Assembly: GCA_016194305.1 (NCBI GenBank)
Contig: JACQBW010000001.1
Location: 44,927 to 108,926 of the forward strand
Length of the DNA: 64,000 nucleotides
Direction of reading: 5' to 3'
From: Nitrospirota bacterium
GTDB lineage: Bacteria; Nitrospirota; Nitrospiria; JACQBW01
The notes beneath the pieces are model-generated. The model was not told the DNA's origin, searched no databases, and saw nothing but the letters and a program-made list of their open reading frames with translations. The position numbers and the translations under genes were made by a program. How positions within the stretch are numbered: the first letter of the stretch is position 1; each line of letters begins with the position of its first letter. Positions 54,498 to 62,367 of the stretch are shown in pieces.

Positions 54498-55514
54498 CTA
54501 AATAGTCCTTCCGACAGCGGGTGCAATTTTTCTCAGTTCATCCATCATCTGTTTAAATTTAACCGGCTTGAGCGATTCTTCTCCGTCCGACAGCGCATTT
54601 TCGGGATTCATGTGAACTTCAATCATCAATCCGTCAGCACCTACCGCCACAGCCGCTCTCGCCATGGGGGCCACATACTCCCAGTTTCCGGTCCCGTGCG
54701 AAGGGTCGACAATAATCGGAAGATGACTTAATTTCTTAATCACCGGGACAGCCGAGAGATCGAGCGTGTTTCGGGTCGAAGGCTCAAAGGTCCGGATCCC
54801 TCTTTCGCAGAGGATCACCTGATGATTTCCGCGGGACATGATATATTCTGCCGCCATCAAGAATTCCTTGATGGTCGCGGAGAGGCCTCTCTTGAGCAGA
54901 ACCGGTTTCCGCGTTTTGCCCACCTCCTGGAGGAGTCTGAAATTTTGCATGTTCCGGGTCCCGACCTGAAGTATGTCCGAATATTTGGCCACCAGTCCCA
55001 CTTCTGTGGTATCCATGACCTCGGTGACAATCAAAAGTCCGGTTTTCCGTTTCGCCTCGGCCAGGTACATCAATCCTTCCTCTCCCAGTCCCTGGAAGGT
55101 ATAAGGTGACGTTCTCGGTTTAAATGCGCCTCCTCTTAAAATATGGACTCCCGCGTCTTTGACGGCCTGGGCAACGTGCATCAGTATTTCAACACTTTCA
55201 ACAGCGCAGGGTCCTGCCATCACCTGAATATGTTTGTCACCGATCTTTACCCCGTTTTCGAATTCAATCACCGTATCCTCTTGCTTGAATTCGCGGCTCA
55301 CCAGTTTGTAGGGAGAAAGAATCGGCATCACCTGCTCCACGCCTGGAAAAATAGAAAGCGGAAGGTTCGAAAGAAGACGGTCATCGCCGATGGCTCCGAC
55401 AATCGTTCTCTCCTTTCCTCGGGAGACATGGGCACTTAATCCGTGTTCCTTGAGCTTCTCGGTGATATGATCGATTTCGGCCTGCGTCACGTTTGGTTTT
55501 AAGACAATAATCAT
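54498..55514 (-). CDS. aroF: 3-deoxy-7-phosphoheptulonate synthase (DAHP synthase, type I-beta)
   Basis: The 338-residue enzyme condenses PEP with erythrose 4-phosphate, the first shikimate step. An N-terminal ferredoxin-like/ACT-like regulatory domain (about 1-75, [17 protein letters not shown]) is followed by the barrel with [55 protein letters not shown] and [13 protein letters not shown]. The fused domain is typical of feedback-regulated type I-beta enzymes. GAGGGG precedes ATG 55514. Confidence 0.94.
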   Translation of the reverse strand: MIIVLKPNVTQAEIDHITEKLKEHGLSAHVSRGKERTIVGAIGDDRLLSNLPLSIFPGVEQVMPILSPYKLVSREFKQEDTVIEFENGVKIGDKHIQVMAGPCAVESVEILMHVAQAVKDAGVHILRGGAFKPRTSPYTFQGLGEEGLMYLAEAKRKTGLLIVTEVMDTTEVGLVAKYSDILQVGTRNMQNFRLLQEVGKTRKPVLLKRGLSATIKEFLMAAEYIMSRGNHQVILCERGIRTFEPSTRNTLDLSAVPVIKKLSHLPIIVDPSHGTGNWEYVAPMARAAVAVGADGLMIEVHMNPENALSDGEESLKPVKFKQMMDELRKIAPAVGRTI

Positions 55515-55527
55515 CAGCGGATTCCCC

Positions 55528-56601
55528 TCACTTTAATTTCAGATATTGTTTGAGCTTCTTTTTAAATAATTGATTTTCCCTGGGCTTCCCGATAGTCACT
55601 CTCATCAGGTCTCCCTGAATATGCCGGATGATGATCCCCTCCTTCAGCATCCACTGAAAGAGTTCCTTTCCCCGATCGATTTCAAAGAAAATAAAATTCG
55701 CCTCCGTTGGAATGTAATGAATGTTCAATTCCTTGAAACACTGGTAAAGATATTTTTTTCCCTCCTGATTGGTCTGGCGGCTCGCCTTCAAGTGGGCAAC
55801 GTCCCCCATGGCTGCGAGCGCCCCTTTTTGACCCAGAATATTCGTATTAAAGGGCTGTCTGACCTTGTTCAGGATTTCGATCATCGCTTCGGAGGCAACA
55901 CCATAACCGATTCTCAAACCGGCCAGGCCGTACAATTTTGAAAATGTCCTCAGGATGATCAGATTTTCATAATGCCTGATCTCTTCGATCATATTGGAAT
56001 AGGTCGGATCGCTGACATACTCTTCATAGGCATGATCCAGTACGACTACCGTGTCAGACGGCACTTTTTGAATAAATTCCTTGATCTCATGAGGGTGGAG
56101 AAGCGTTCCTGTCGGATTGTTGGGATTACAAATAAAGATCATCCTCGTCCGGTCGTTGATCTTTGCCGCCATGCCGTTCAAATCATGCCTGTACCGGATG
56201 AGCGGAACGGTGACCACTTCCGCACGCGCCGCTTCACTCATGATCCGATAGAGGGAAAAGGTCAAATCAGCCATGATGACCTCGTCGTCCGGAAGAAGAA
56301 ATGCGCGGGTCAAAAGTTCAATGATTTCGTTGGAACCATTTGCCAGGGCGATCTGGTCCGGCGACACTTTCAACTGTTCCGCAAGCTTTTGAGTCAGATC
56401 ATAGCCATTGCCATCGGGATAGCGAAAAATCGTTTTTTTAAAACGATCGATGGCTTTCAGAGCCAGGGGAGAGGGTCCCAAAGGATTTTCATTGGAAGCC
56501 AGTTTGACGATTCCGCTGATTCCCATTTCCCGTTCCAGCTCTTCAATCGGCTTACCCGCTTTATAAGGGGCGATTTTTCGAATTTTTTCTGAAATTCTCA
56601 T
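55528..56601 (-). CDS. hisC: Histidinol-phosphate aminotransferase (aromatic-pathway context)
   Basis: The 357-residue class I/II aminotransferase contains LASNENPLGPSPLALKAIDR, FICNPNNPTGTLLHPHEIKE and the PLP-lysine segment RTFSKLYGLAGLRIGYG. The family is histidinol-phosphate aminotransferase. In this operon position, between pheA and aroF, it may also serve as the aromatic aminotransferase for Phe/Tyr. The gap to pheA is 2 bp. Confidence 0.91.
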   Translation of the reverse strand: MRISEKIRKIAPYKAGKPIEELEREMGISGIVKLASNENPLGPSPLALKAIDRFKKTIFRYPDGNGYDLTQKLAEQLKVSPDQIALANGSNEIIELLTRAFLLPDDEVIMADLTFSLYRIMSEAARAEVVTVPLIRYRHDLNGMAAKINDRTRMIFICNPNNPTGTLLHPHEIKEFIQKVPSDTVVVLDHAYEEYVSDPTYSNMIEEIRHYENLIILRTFSKLYGLAGLRIGYGVASEAMIEILNKVRQPFNTNILGQKGALAAMGDVAHLKASRQTNQEGKKYLYQCFKELNIHYIPTEANFIFFEIDRGKELFQWMLKEGIIIRHIQGDLMRVTIGKPRENQLFKKKLKQYLKLK

Positions 56602-56603
56602 CG

Positions 56604-57671
56604 TTAATTTCCCACCGGATAGGACCCCAACACTTTAAAAAAGAGACATTGGTCCTGCAGCCCCAAGAGGGCTTTCTTGACCTTTGGATCTTCCTCATGT
56701 CCTTCGAGATCGACGTAGAAGAAATATTCCCACGGTTTCTTTTTTGAAGGCCGGGACTCTATTTTGGTCAGGTTTATTTTCGACGCGGCAAAGGGCTGTA
56801 AAATCTGGTAAAGCGCGCCGGTCTTGTCCTTGATTGAAAAGAGGATGGACGTCTTATCCCGGCCGGTCCGATGGATCGGTTTTCGGGAGACGATTAAAAA
56901 TCGCGTGGTATTTTGCACCTGGTCCTCGATACGCCTGGCGAGGATATGGAGTCCATAAAGTTTTGCCGCTAACTCGCTGGTAATCGCACCGGCATTCGGA
57001 TCCGTAAGACAAATTTCAGCCGCCCTGGCGGTACTTTCGACCTCGATAATCTGAACATGCGGAAGGTTCTTCTCAATCCACCTCTGGCACTGCATGATCG
57101 GCTGGGGATGGGAATAGATTTTCTTCAGATGTTCAATGTGGGTCGATTCCGAAACCAGGAAATTATGAACATCCAGATAGAGTTCACCGGTAATTCTCAA
57201 GGTCGTATCGACAAAATTGTCGAGTGTCCGGGTCACGGTCCCGTCGGTCGAATTTTCAATCGGAACAACCCCATAATCGACCCGCCCCTGTTCGACCTCC
57301 TGAAAGACCTCTTTAATTTGTCCGACCGGAATAAGCTGGGCCGAGGTACCATATTTTTGAAGTGAAGCGAGATGGGAAAAGGTCGCCTTCGGACCAAGGT
57401 AGGCAACTTTCAACTCCCCTTCGAGCGACAGGGAGGCTGACATAATTTCACGGAAAATGGTTCGAATCGATTCGGCGGAAAAAGGGCCTTGATTGTTCCG
57501 CTCGACTCTCAGAAGGATATCACGTTCCCGGATGGGAGAATGAAGTTCGAGATTCTCTTTTTGTTTTATTTTTCCGATTTCAAGGACAATTTTTGCCCTT
57601 TTGTTGAGAAGGGCGAGAATTTTGTCATCAATCTCATCAATTTTTTTTCGGAATTCGGGCAGATTCCCCAT
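56604..57671 (-). CDS. pheA: Bifunctional chorismate mutase/prephenate dehydratase (P-protein)
   Basis: The 355-residue protein has an AroQ chorismate mutase domain (residues 5-90, FRKKIDEIDDKILALLNKRA, HSPIRERDILLRVE). The prephenate dehydratase domain has AYLGPKATFSHLASLQKYG, VPIENSTDGTVTRTLDNFVD and NTTRFLIVSRK. The C-terminal ACT regulatory domain binds phenylalanine (SILFSIKDKTGALYQILQ, then IESRPSKKKPWEYFFYVDLE). It makes phenylpyruvate from chorismate. It is the first gene of the superoperon; the promoter should lie in the 174 bp upstream. Confidence 0.95.
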   Translation of the reverse strand: MGNLPEFRKKIDEIDDKILALLNKRAKIVLEIGKIKQKENLELHSPIRERDILLRVERNNQGPFSAESIRTIFREIMSASLSLEGELKVAYLGPKATFSHLASLQKYGTSAQLIPVGQIKEVFQEVEQGRVDYGVVPIENSTDGTVTRTLDNFVDTTLRITGELYLDVHNFLVSESTHIEHLKKIYSHPQPIMQCQRWIEKNLPHVQIIEVESTARAAEICLTDPNAGAITSELAAKLYGLHILARRIEDQVQNTTRFLIVSRKPIHRTGRDKTSILFSIKDKTGALYQILQPFAASKINLTKIESRPSKKKPWEYFFYVDLEGHEEDPKVKKALLGLQDQCLFFKVLGSYPVGN

Positions 57672-57845
57672 AGAAGGGAAAGCACCTCTGTTTCTTTAGA
57701 TTTAACCTTGCGACAGACCGATCGCGGGGGTTATGAAGTGTTATAATATAAGGTATTTCAATCAGTTTTGCAATCTTTTTCGTTCAATGCAAACCCTGAT
57801 TCGGAGAATCGAAAGTCGGTTGGAGGGTGGGCCGGAATCGCGTCG

Positions 57846-58601
57846 TCATTTTTTTTTGAATACCAGGAGTTCTAGCCGGCTAACCCCTTTGATGAAAGAA
57901 TTCCTGTATTTCATCTCCATTTCTCTTGCAAGGACATTCGCCGCTTCATCCCATTTTGGAACATCTGGAAACTTAAGAATGGCATTAAAAACCCGGGTGA
58001 GTAAAAAATAAAGGCTAAAATCCCGTGAAGATTCCAATTCAAAATAGGGGGAAATAAATTCTAATAATTCATCTTTCCTGAAAAACCGGTTATGCCACAA
58101 GACATCGATAGAAGAAAGATTGAAGGCGTTTCTCATTTCATTTATCTTCTCTGTCCCATCCACAAATCCTTCCAGCATGATATATCTGCCATCTTCTTCC
58201 AGTAACGCATGAATTCTACTTATGACGTCTTTCTGGTCTTCAAAACTTTCCAAATTAATCAGGGATCGTTGCGTGATCACTTTCGTGAATTTTTCATTAA
58301 AAATATCGAAAGTGATATTTCGCATATCCATCTGAAAACAGATGATATGACTGTTTTTCTCTCTTAACTTCTCCAATCGGGTATTTGAAAAATCAACGCC
58401 AATTAACCGTTCCACGTTCCGGTAATACCTAACGGTCCCTTCTCCTTCTCCGCATCCCAGATCAAGGAGTCTATCATTCTCCTTCAAAAGCTCCAGAATT
58501 GAGTTGATTTCTATTTCAAGCAGGTTTTTGTCATACATCGAAACGACAGCAGGATCGTCCCAATGTTCAATGATTTCTTTTTTTCCCAAATGTGAGCCCA
58601 A
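57846..58601 (-). CDS. Class I SAM-dependent methyltransferase
   Basis: The 251-residue protein has the SAM-binding loop DRLLDLGCGEGEGTVRYYRN (about 45-64), with LIGVDFSNTRLEKLREKN and the motif IICFQMDMRNITF. No substrate-specific features are recognisable. The start is TTG 58601 by default, since no ATG occurs before it in frame; ATG at Met21 (YDKNLL...) is an alternative. It is separated from neighbours by over 100 bp on each side. Confidence 0.77.
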   Translation of the reverse strand: MGSHLGKKEIIEHWDDPAVVSMYDKNLLEIEINSILELLKENDRLLDLGCGEGEGTVRYYRNVERLIGVDFSNTRLEKLREKNSHIICFQMDMRNITFDIFNEKFTKVITQRSLINLESFEDQKDVISRIHALLEEDGRYIMLEGFVDGTEKINEMRNAFNLSSIDVLWHNRFFRKDELLEFISPYFELESSRDFSLYFLLTRVFNAILKFPDVPKWDEAANVLAREMEMKYRNSFIKGVSRLELLVFKKK

Positions 58602-58714
58602 TAACGAAGTTCTTGTTGAACGGACGATCGCGTTACATCCCGCTGCTTTCAGATCTACCAGGTCGCAACGAGAGCGATTGAAATAGAAAGACGAACTTTA
58701 GGCCAAGACATTTC

Positions 58715-59095
58715 TTATAGAAGAAATCGAAAACCAGATAGATATTTGTTTTTGGTAACAGGATAGGTCCACCTGACCTCTGCCAGAGTGGGTGGCGTGG
58801 AGATATAATTGAAAATGGGGTTTTGAATTGGAAAAGCAATCTTTAACACTTCTGAACGTTTGAGAGGAAATGGGGTCTCGATGCAGGCCCCCCGACTACT
58901 CATATCTTTAACTTCCACTTCGCGTCCGGCGGTCCGTCTCTGATCGAGAGCATCTGCCGTCCGGTAACAAATTCCCGTAAGGTTAACCGCAAATCTTGCG
59001 CCGCGCCGTTCTTCCCGGGATTGTTCCTGAGGAGAAATTATCTTCTTTTTTCTTGCCAGTAACATCTTCGTCGTATTTTCTCCATTCTTGTGCAT
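58715..59095 (-). CDS. PilZ-domain protein (cyclic-di-GMP binding)
   Basis: The protein of about 126 residues carries the PilZ signature: an arginine-rich loop REERRGARFAVNLTG (RxxxR) and the following DMSSRGACIETPFPL (D/NxSxxG), with a C-terminal strand YLSGFRFLL. It should bind cyclic-di-GMP and relay it to motility or surface functions. ATG 59095 is preferred over a TTG nine codons earlier. No partner gene is adjacent. Confidence 0.8.
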   Translation of the reverse strand: MHKNGENTTKMLLARKKKIISPQEQSREERRGARFAVNLTGICYRTADALDQRRTAGREVEVKDMSSRGACIETPFPLKRSEVLKIAFPIQNPIFNYISTPPTLAEVRWTYPVTKNKYLSGFRFLL

Positions 59096-59352
59096 GATTG
59101 AAATGCAAAATTTGTGCAACAAGAGGGACTGACTTGGAGAATGTTTTATTACGACTTTAAATTCAATGAGTTATGAAATCTATACCGACTGGGGGTTTTC
59201 GTCGGTGGACATAAACTCTGACAGGATTTGGGTTTTTTGTCATATGCCAATTTGGCATATTGCCAGCAATAAGGCAAATGGGACACTTTTTCATTTAAGT
59301 CAAAATTCTCTTTTCACCACAACTATAATTGACAGGGAGAATTTTGTCGGAT

Positions 59353-59937
59353 CTATTTTTTGAAATCCAGAGCGAGAGACTGGCAGTTTTTTTCTGTCAA
59401 CCTGGTCTGGGCATGATAATTGGGATGGTCAATCACGAGAGAAATCTCGTCATTTTTTTCTGCGATCTTTTTCTCTTGGTCCGGAGTCAACTTGAAACGG
59501 ATATAATGGACTGCGCTGATTTTCGATTCATTGCTGTGTCCCTCTTCAAAATTCGCATAAACCCGATCCGTCCCGATTTGGAAATAGAGGGATTTGCCGT
59601 TATCCAGCCCAATCATCTGATCCAGCTGGGGTTTGATCTTCGACTCGTCAATAATCTCGATAAACAGTGTCGCAGAGAGCTCATCCTGGTCGGGGATTAA
59701 CGCGTTATAAATATCGATCTCATTTTGAATCTTCTGTTCATCATAGATATGCTCCACCCGCATCATCTCCTGGATCTGCCTTTTAACTGTTTCCCGGTTT
59801 TCAAATACCAGGGTGACGATGTCTCCCAGATGGATTCTTCTCTCGTCCTTTAACTGAATGACCTCTTTCTTCAAAGACTCACGTGCTTTTTCATATTCGG
59901 GGAGCGGCAGAATATCTTTAAGCATGAGTTTTTCCAT
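59353..59937 (-). CDS. DUF3501-family protein of the rubrerythrin/GlpC cluster
   Basis: The 194-residue protein begins EKLMLKDILPLPEYEKARES and includes RRIHLGDIVTLVFENRETV and EMMRVEHIYDEQKIQNEID. DUF3501 proteins regularly occur with rubrerythrin and a GlpC-like Fe-S protein, as here, and probably form a complex with them. ATG 59937 has AAGGGG at about 8 bp; the GTG just before it is rejected. It begins 3 bp after the end of the Fe-S gene. Confidence 0.85.
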   Translation of the reverse strand: MEKLMLKDILPLPEYEKARESLKKEVIQLKDERRIHLGDIVTLVFENRETVKRQIQEMMRVEHIYDEQKIQNEIDIYNALIPDQDELSATLFIEIIDESKIKPQLDQMIGLDNGKSLYFQIGTDRVYANFEEGHSNESKISAVHYIRFKLTPDQEKKIAEKNDEISLVIDHPNYHAQTRLTEKNCQSLALDFKK

Positions 59938-59940
59938 CAC

Positions 59941-61200
59941 TTACCCCTTTCCTTTGTACGCTTCGTTTAAAATCTGCACCGGGTGCGCCGTCTTTTGACC
60001 GCTCCCCTGCTCAATCTGGACACCTGCCAGGGGACAATCGGTCATGATCCGGTCGGGCCGGCTTTCCTGAATGATTCTAAGCAGCGGCTGGGCAATTTTC
60101 ATGGAAGCTTCAAAATATTCCTTCTTGATGCCCCAGGTACCGTCATGTCCCGAACATTTTTCAATGACTTCCACTTGTGTCCCGGGAATGAGTTTCATCA
60201 AATCCCGAGATTTATATCCGATATTCTGATCCCGGAGGTGACAGGGAATTTGATAGGCAATTTTCCCCAACCCGCTTTTTTTAAAATCGAGCGAAAGGAG
60301 CCCTTCCTTATGAAGCTTCATCAAATATTCGGAAAGATCAAAACTTTTGGCAGCCACTTTCCGGGACACCTCATCCTGATAAAGGTCGGGGTACTCTTTT
60401 TTAAACATGAGACTGCAGGTCGGCATCGGAATGACAATATCGTAACCCTGGTCAACCCATTTTTCCATCTCTCGCAGATTAGCCGTTCCCTTCTTTAAGA
60501 CCTGGTCAATTTCGCCGGTATCAAAAAAGGGCATGCCGCAGCACTCCTGGGGAGGAACAAGGACTTCAATGCCGTTCCTTTCCAAAACTTCAACGGAGGC
60601 CTTTCCAATCTCCGGATCATTGTAATTGACAAAACAGGTATAAAACAGGACCACCTTCTTCTTCCGGTCAGTACGACCTCTCTTTTTAAACCACGTTGAA
60701 AAAGTTTGCGACGCAAATGGCGCCAACAGGCGATTTCGATGAATGCCAAAAATTTTCTCAATCACGAGCCGGATCCACCCCTGACGGTTTCCCCAATTGA
60801 CCCAAGGCGCAAATAACGAGGCAAATCGGCCCATCCGGTCGATGTCCACCAAAACGCGGTCTTTCAAGGGAAAAGGTTCTTTCCTGGCCCGCTGGATCTT
60901 GGTCTGGATCATGAGTCTCGGAAAATCGAGGTCATATTGATGCGGAGGGGTGTAGGGACAATGATTAAAACAGAGTTTGCAGTAATAACAGTCATCGACA
61001 ATTTTTTGATGATCGGTCCGGGTCAGTTTCTTGACCTCTCCGTCTACCCGGTCGGTATCCAGTGCATTAAAAAGGTCCGAAAAGGAAGGGCAGAGGTTAA
61101 AACAACGCCGACAGCCATGACAGATATCGTAGATTCTCTCGGTATTGGCATGGAGCGCTGTCTCGTCCCAAAAAGTTTTTGTCGAAGGATTAAAATTCAT
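59941..61200 (-). CDS. GlpC-like Fe-S oxidoreductase (two 4Fe-4S and two CCG domains)
   Basis: The 419-residue protein has two ferredoxin-type clusters, CHGCRRCFNLCP and CYYCKLCFNHCP. Two CCG-type domains follow: FYTCFVNYNDPEIGKASVEV with PPQECCGMPFFDTGE, and QIPCHLRDQNIGYKSRDLM with VIEKCSGHDGTWGI. In the second the CCG is CSG, a common variant. It is related to the GlpC/heterodisulfide-reductase HdrD family. It lies between rubrerythrin and DUF3501, so it probably passes electrons to rubrerythrin for peroxide reduction. Confidence 0.88.
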   Translation of the reverse strand: MNFNPSTKTFWDETALHANTERIYDICHGCRRCFNLCPSFSDLFNALDTDRVDGEVKKLTRTDHQKIVDDCYYCKLCFNHCPYTPPHQYDLDFPRLMIQTKIQRARKEPFPLKDRVLVDIDRMGRFASLFAPWVNWGNRQGWIRLVIEKIFGIHRNRLLAPFASQTFSTWFKKRGRTDRKKKVVLFYTCFVNYNDPEIGKASVEVLERNGIEVLVPPQECCGMPFFDTGEIDQVLKKGTANLREMEKWVDQGYDIVIPMPTCSLMFKKEYPDLYQDEVSRKVAAKSFDLSEYLMKLHKEGLLSLDFKKSGLGKIAYQIPCHLRDQNIGYKSRDLMKLIPGTQVEVIEKCSGHDGTWGIKKEYFEASMKIAQPLLRIIQESRPDRIMTDCPLAGVQIEQGSGQKTAHPVQILNEAYKGKG

Positions 61201-61214
61201 CGTGATCTCTAATT

Positions 61215-61256
61215 AAAAAACAGGGAATCTTGAATGAATCAAGACTCCCTGTTTTT
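61215..61256 (-). terminator. Rho-independent terminator after rubrerythrin
   Basis: The inverted repeat CAGGGA-a-TCTTGA ... TCAAGA-c-TCCCTG (61221-61251, loop ATGAA) is flanked by A6 on the left and T5 on the right, giving a T-run on either strand. It sits between the rubrerythrin stop and the Fe-S gene start, so rubrerythrin transcription ends or attenuates here. Confidence 0.88.
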
Positions 61257-61270
61257 AGATTGTCTCCAAT

Positions 61271-61693
61271 TTAGCTGATTGATTTTAATGCCAGCGTAAA
61301 CCGTCCTGCATGAGATTTTTCCGCTCTGGCAAGCGTTTCAAACCAGTCTGCAATTTCTGAAAATCCTTCTTCGCGTGCCGCTTTGGCGAATCCCGGGTAC
61401 ATTTGAGTATATTCATAGGTTTCACCCGCGACCGCCGACTTGAGATTTTTCGAAGTCTCGCCGACCGGTTCTCCGGTGGCCGGATCACCGACCGGAGCCA
61501 TGAAATCAAAATGTCCGAAGGCATGCCCGGTTTCTCCTTCCGCAGTGTCCCGGAAGACTCCTGCCACATCGGGATAGCCTTCAATGTCCGCCTTACGCGC
61601 AAAATAAAGATACCGGCGATTTGCCTGAGATTCACCCGCAAAAGCATGTTTCAAATTTTCTAACGTCTTGCTGCCTGTCAGATTTTTACCCAT
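61271..61693 (-). CDS. Rubrerythrin (di-iron, without rubredoxin domain)
   Basis: The protein of 140 residues has the ferritin-like di-iron sites: FAGESQANRRYLYFARKAD, GETGHAFGHFDFM, GETYEYTQMYPGF and ARAEKSHAGRF, giving paired Glu and His ligands. The C-terminal rubredoxin domain of classical rubrerythrins is missing, so an external donor is needed, plausibly the neighbouring Fe-S protein. ATG 61693 has AGGAG about 8 bp upstream; the longer frame is rejected. It detoxifies hydrogen peroxide. Confidence 0.9.
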   Translation of the reverse strand: MGKNLTGSKTLENLKHAFAGESQANRRYLYFARKADIEGYPDVAGVFRDTAEGETGHAFGHFDFMAPVGDPATGEPVGETSKNLKSAVAGETYEYTQMYPGFAKAAREEGFSEIADWFETLARAEKSHAGRFTLALKSIS

Positions 61694-61716
61694 ATTATTG
61701 TCTCCTTTTATTTGGA

Positions 61717-61808
61717 TTATTATATTATGGGAGCCCATCCGGCTGAACCTAAAACGTCCTCCGATGCTCCCATGCCCTGCGCTCGGACAGGCGAAGCCTG
61801 ATCCTCAC
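61717..61808 (-). repeat. Structured dispersed repeat, copy B (outside the island)
   Basis: This lies between fur and rubrerythrin. Stem 1 is ATGGGAGC/GCTCCCAT (61727-61734 with 61766-61773); stem 2 is CAGGC-GAA-GCCTG (61788-61800). It shares TTATTATATT, TCCTCCGATG and GATCCTC at equivalent positions with copy A at 39121, but the stem bases differ with complementary changes. Confidence 0.7.
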
Positions 61809-61831
61809 TTTTCTTTGTTGTCATCCTCCTC

Positions 61832-62263
61832 CTATTCGACTTTCTGCTGACATTTTTTGCAAAATCCCTGAAACTCCACCCGATGAGACACAATTTTAAA
61901 ATCTCTTCGTCCGGGCACCTTAAGCTGAATCTGGTCCAGTTCCGGATCGGAAAAATCTTCAATCTTTCGGCAATGGAGACAGACCAGGTGATGGTGAGGT
62001 GCCATATTGGCGTCAAACCGCGCGCTGATATCGGTCTGAATCTGCGATACTTCGCCAATCTCTTTGAGCGCTTCCAGCGTGTTATAAACGGTATTGAGAG
62101 AAATGAGAGGATATTTTTCCCGGACCTGCTGATAGAGGATATCAGCAGTCGGATGGGACTCTGTGGACGCCAGGGCTTCATAAATGGCGATCCGCTGGTT
62201 GGTCAGCTTAAGCCCCTTCTTTTGAAAACGCTTGATATATTCTCTCTCTTTTAGATCCTTCAT
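61832..62263 (-). CDS. Fur-family transcriptional regulator (PerR-like)
   Basis: The 143-residue repressor has the winged helix LKLTNQRIAIYEALASTESH with SLNTVYNTLEALKEIGEV. The metal-site region is DANMAPHHHLVCLHCRKIED, with a second Cys pair near the end (FCKKCQQ). The Asp/His arrangement and neighbouring rubrerythrin suggest a peroxide-sensing PerR role. ATG 62263 is chosen over a TTG five codons upstream. It probably represses the rubrerythrin and Fe-S genes and itself. Confidence 0.88.
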   Translation of the reverse strand: MKDLKEREYIKRFQKKGLKLTNQRIAIYEALASTESHPTADILYQQVREKYPLISLNTVYNTLEALKEIGEVSQIQTDISARFDANMAPHHHLVCLHCRKIEDFSDPELDQIQLKVPGRRDFKIVSHRVEFQGFCKKCQQKVE

Positions 62264-62280
62264 CACGAGAAAAACCAAAT

Positions 62281-62296
62281 AATAATAATTATTATT
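62281..62296. promoter_or_regulatory. Perfect 16-bp AT-rich palindrome, candidate PerR/Fur operator
   Basis: AATAATAA followed by its exact complement TTATTATT lies 18 bp upstream of the fur start. The style resembles PerR boxes (TTATAAT-type AT palindromes), so autoregulation is likely. Confidence 0.65.
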
Positions 62297-62367
62297 TGTG
62301 AATATATCTTAGGTGAAAACGATTGTCAAGCAAAAAACATGAGGAGTAAGGGAGCCAGAGCCAAGGG

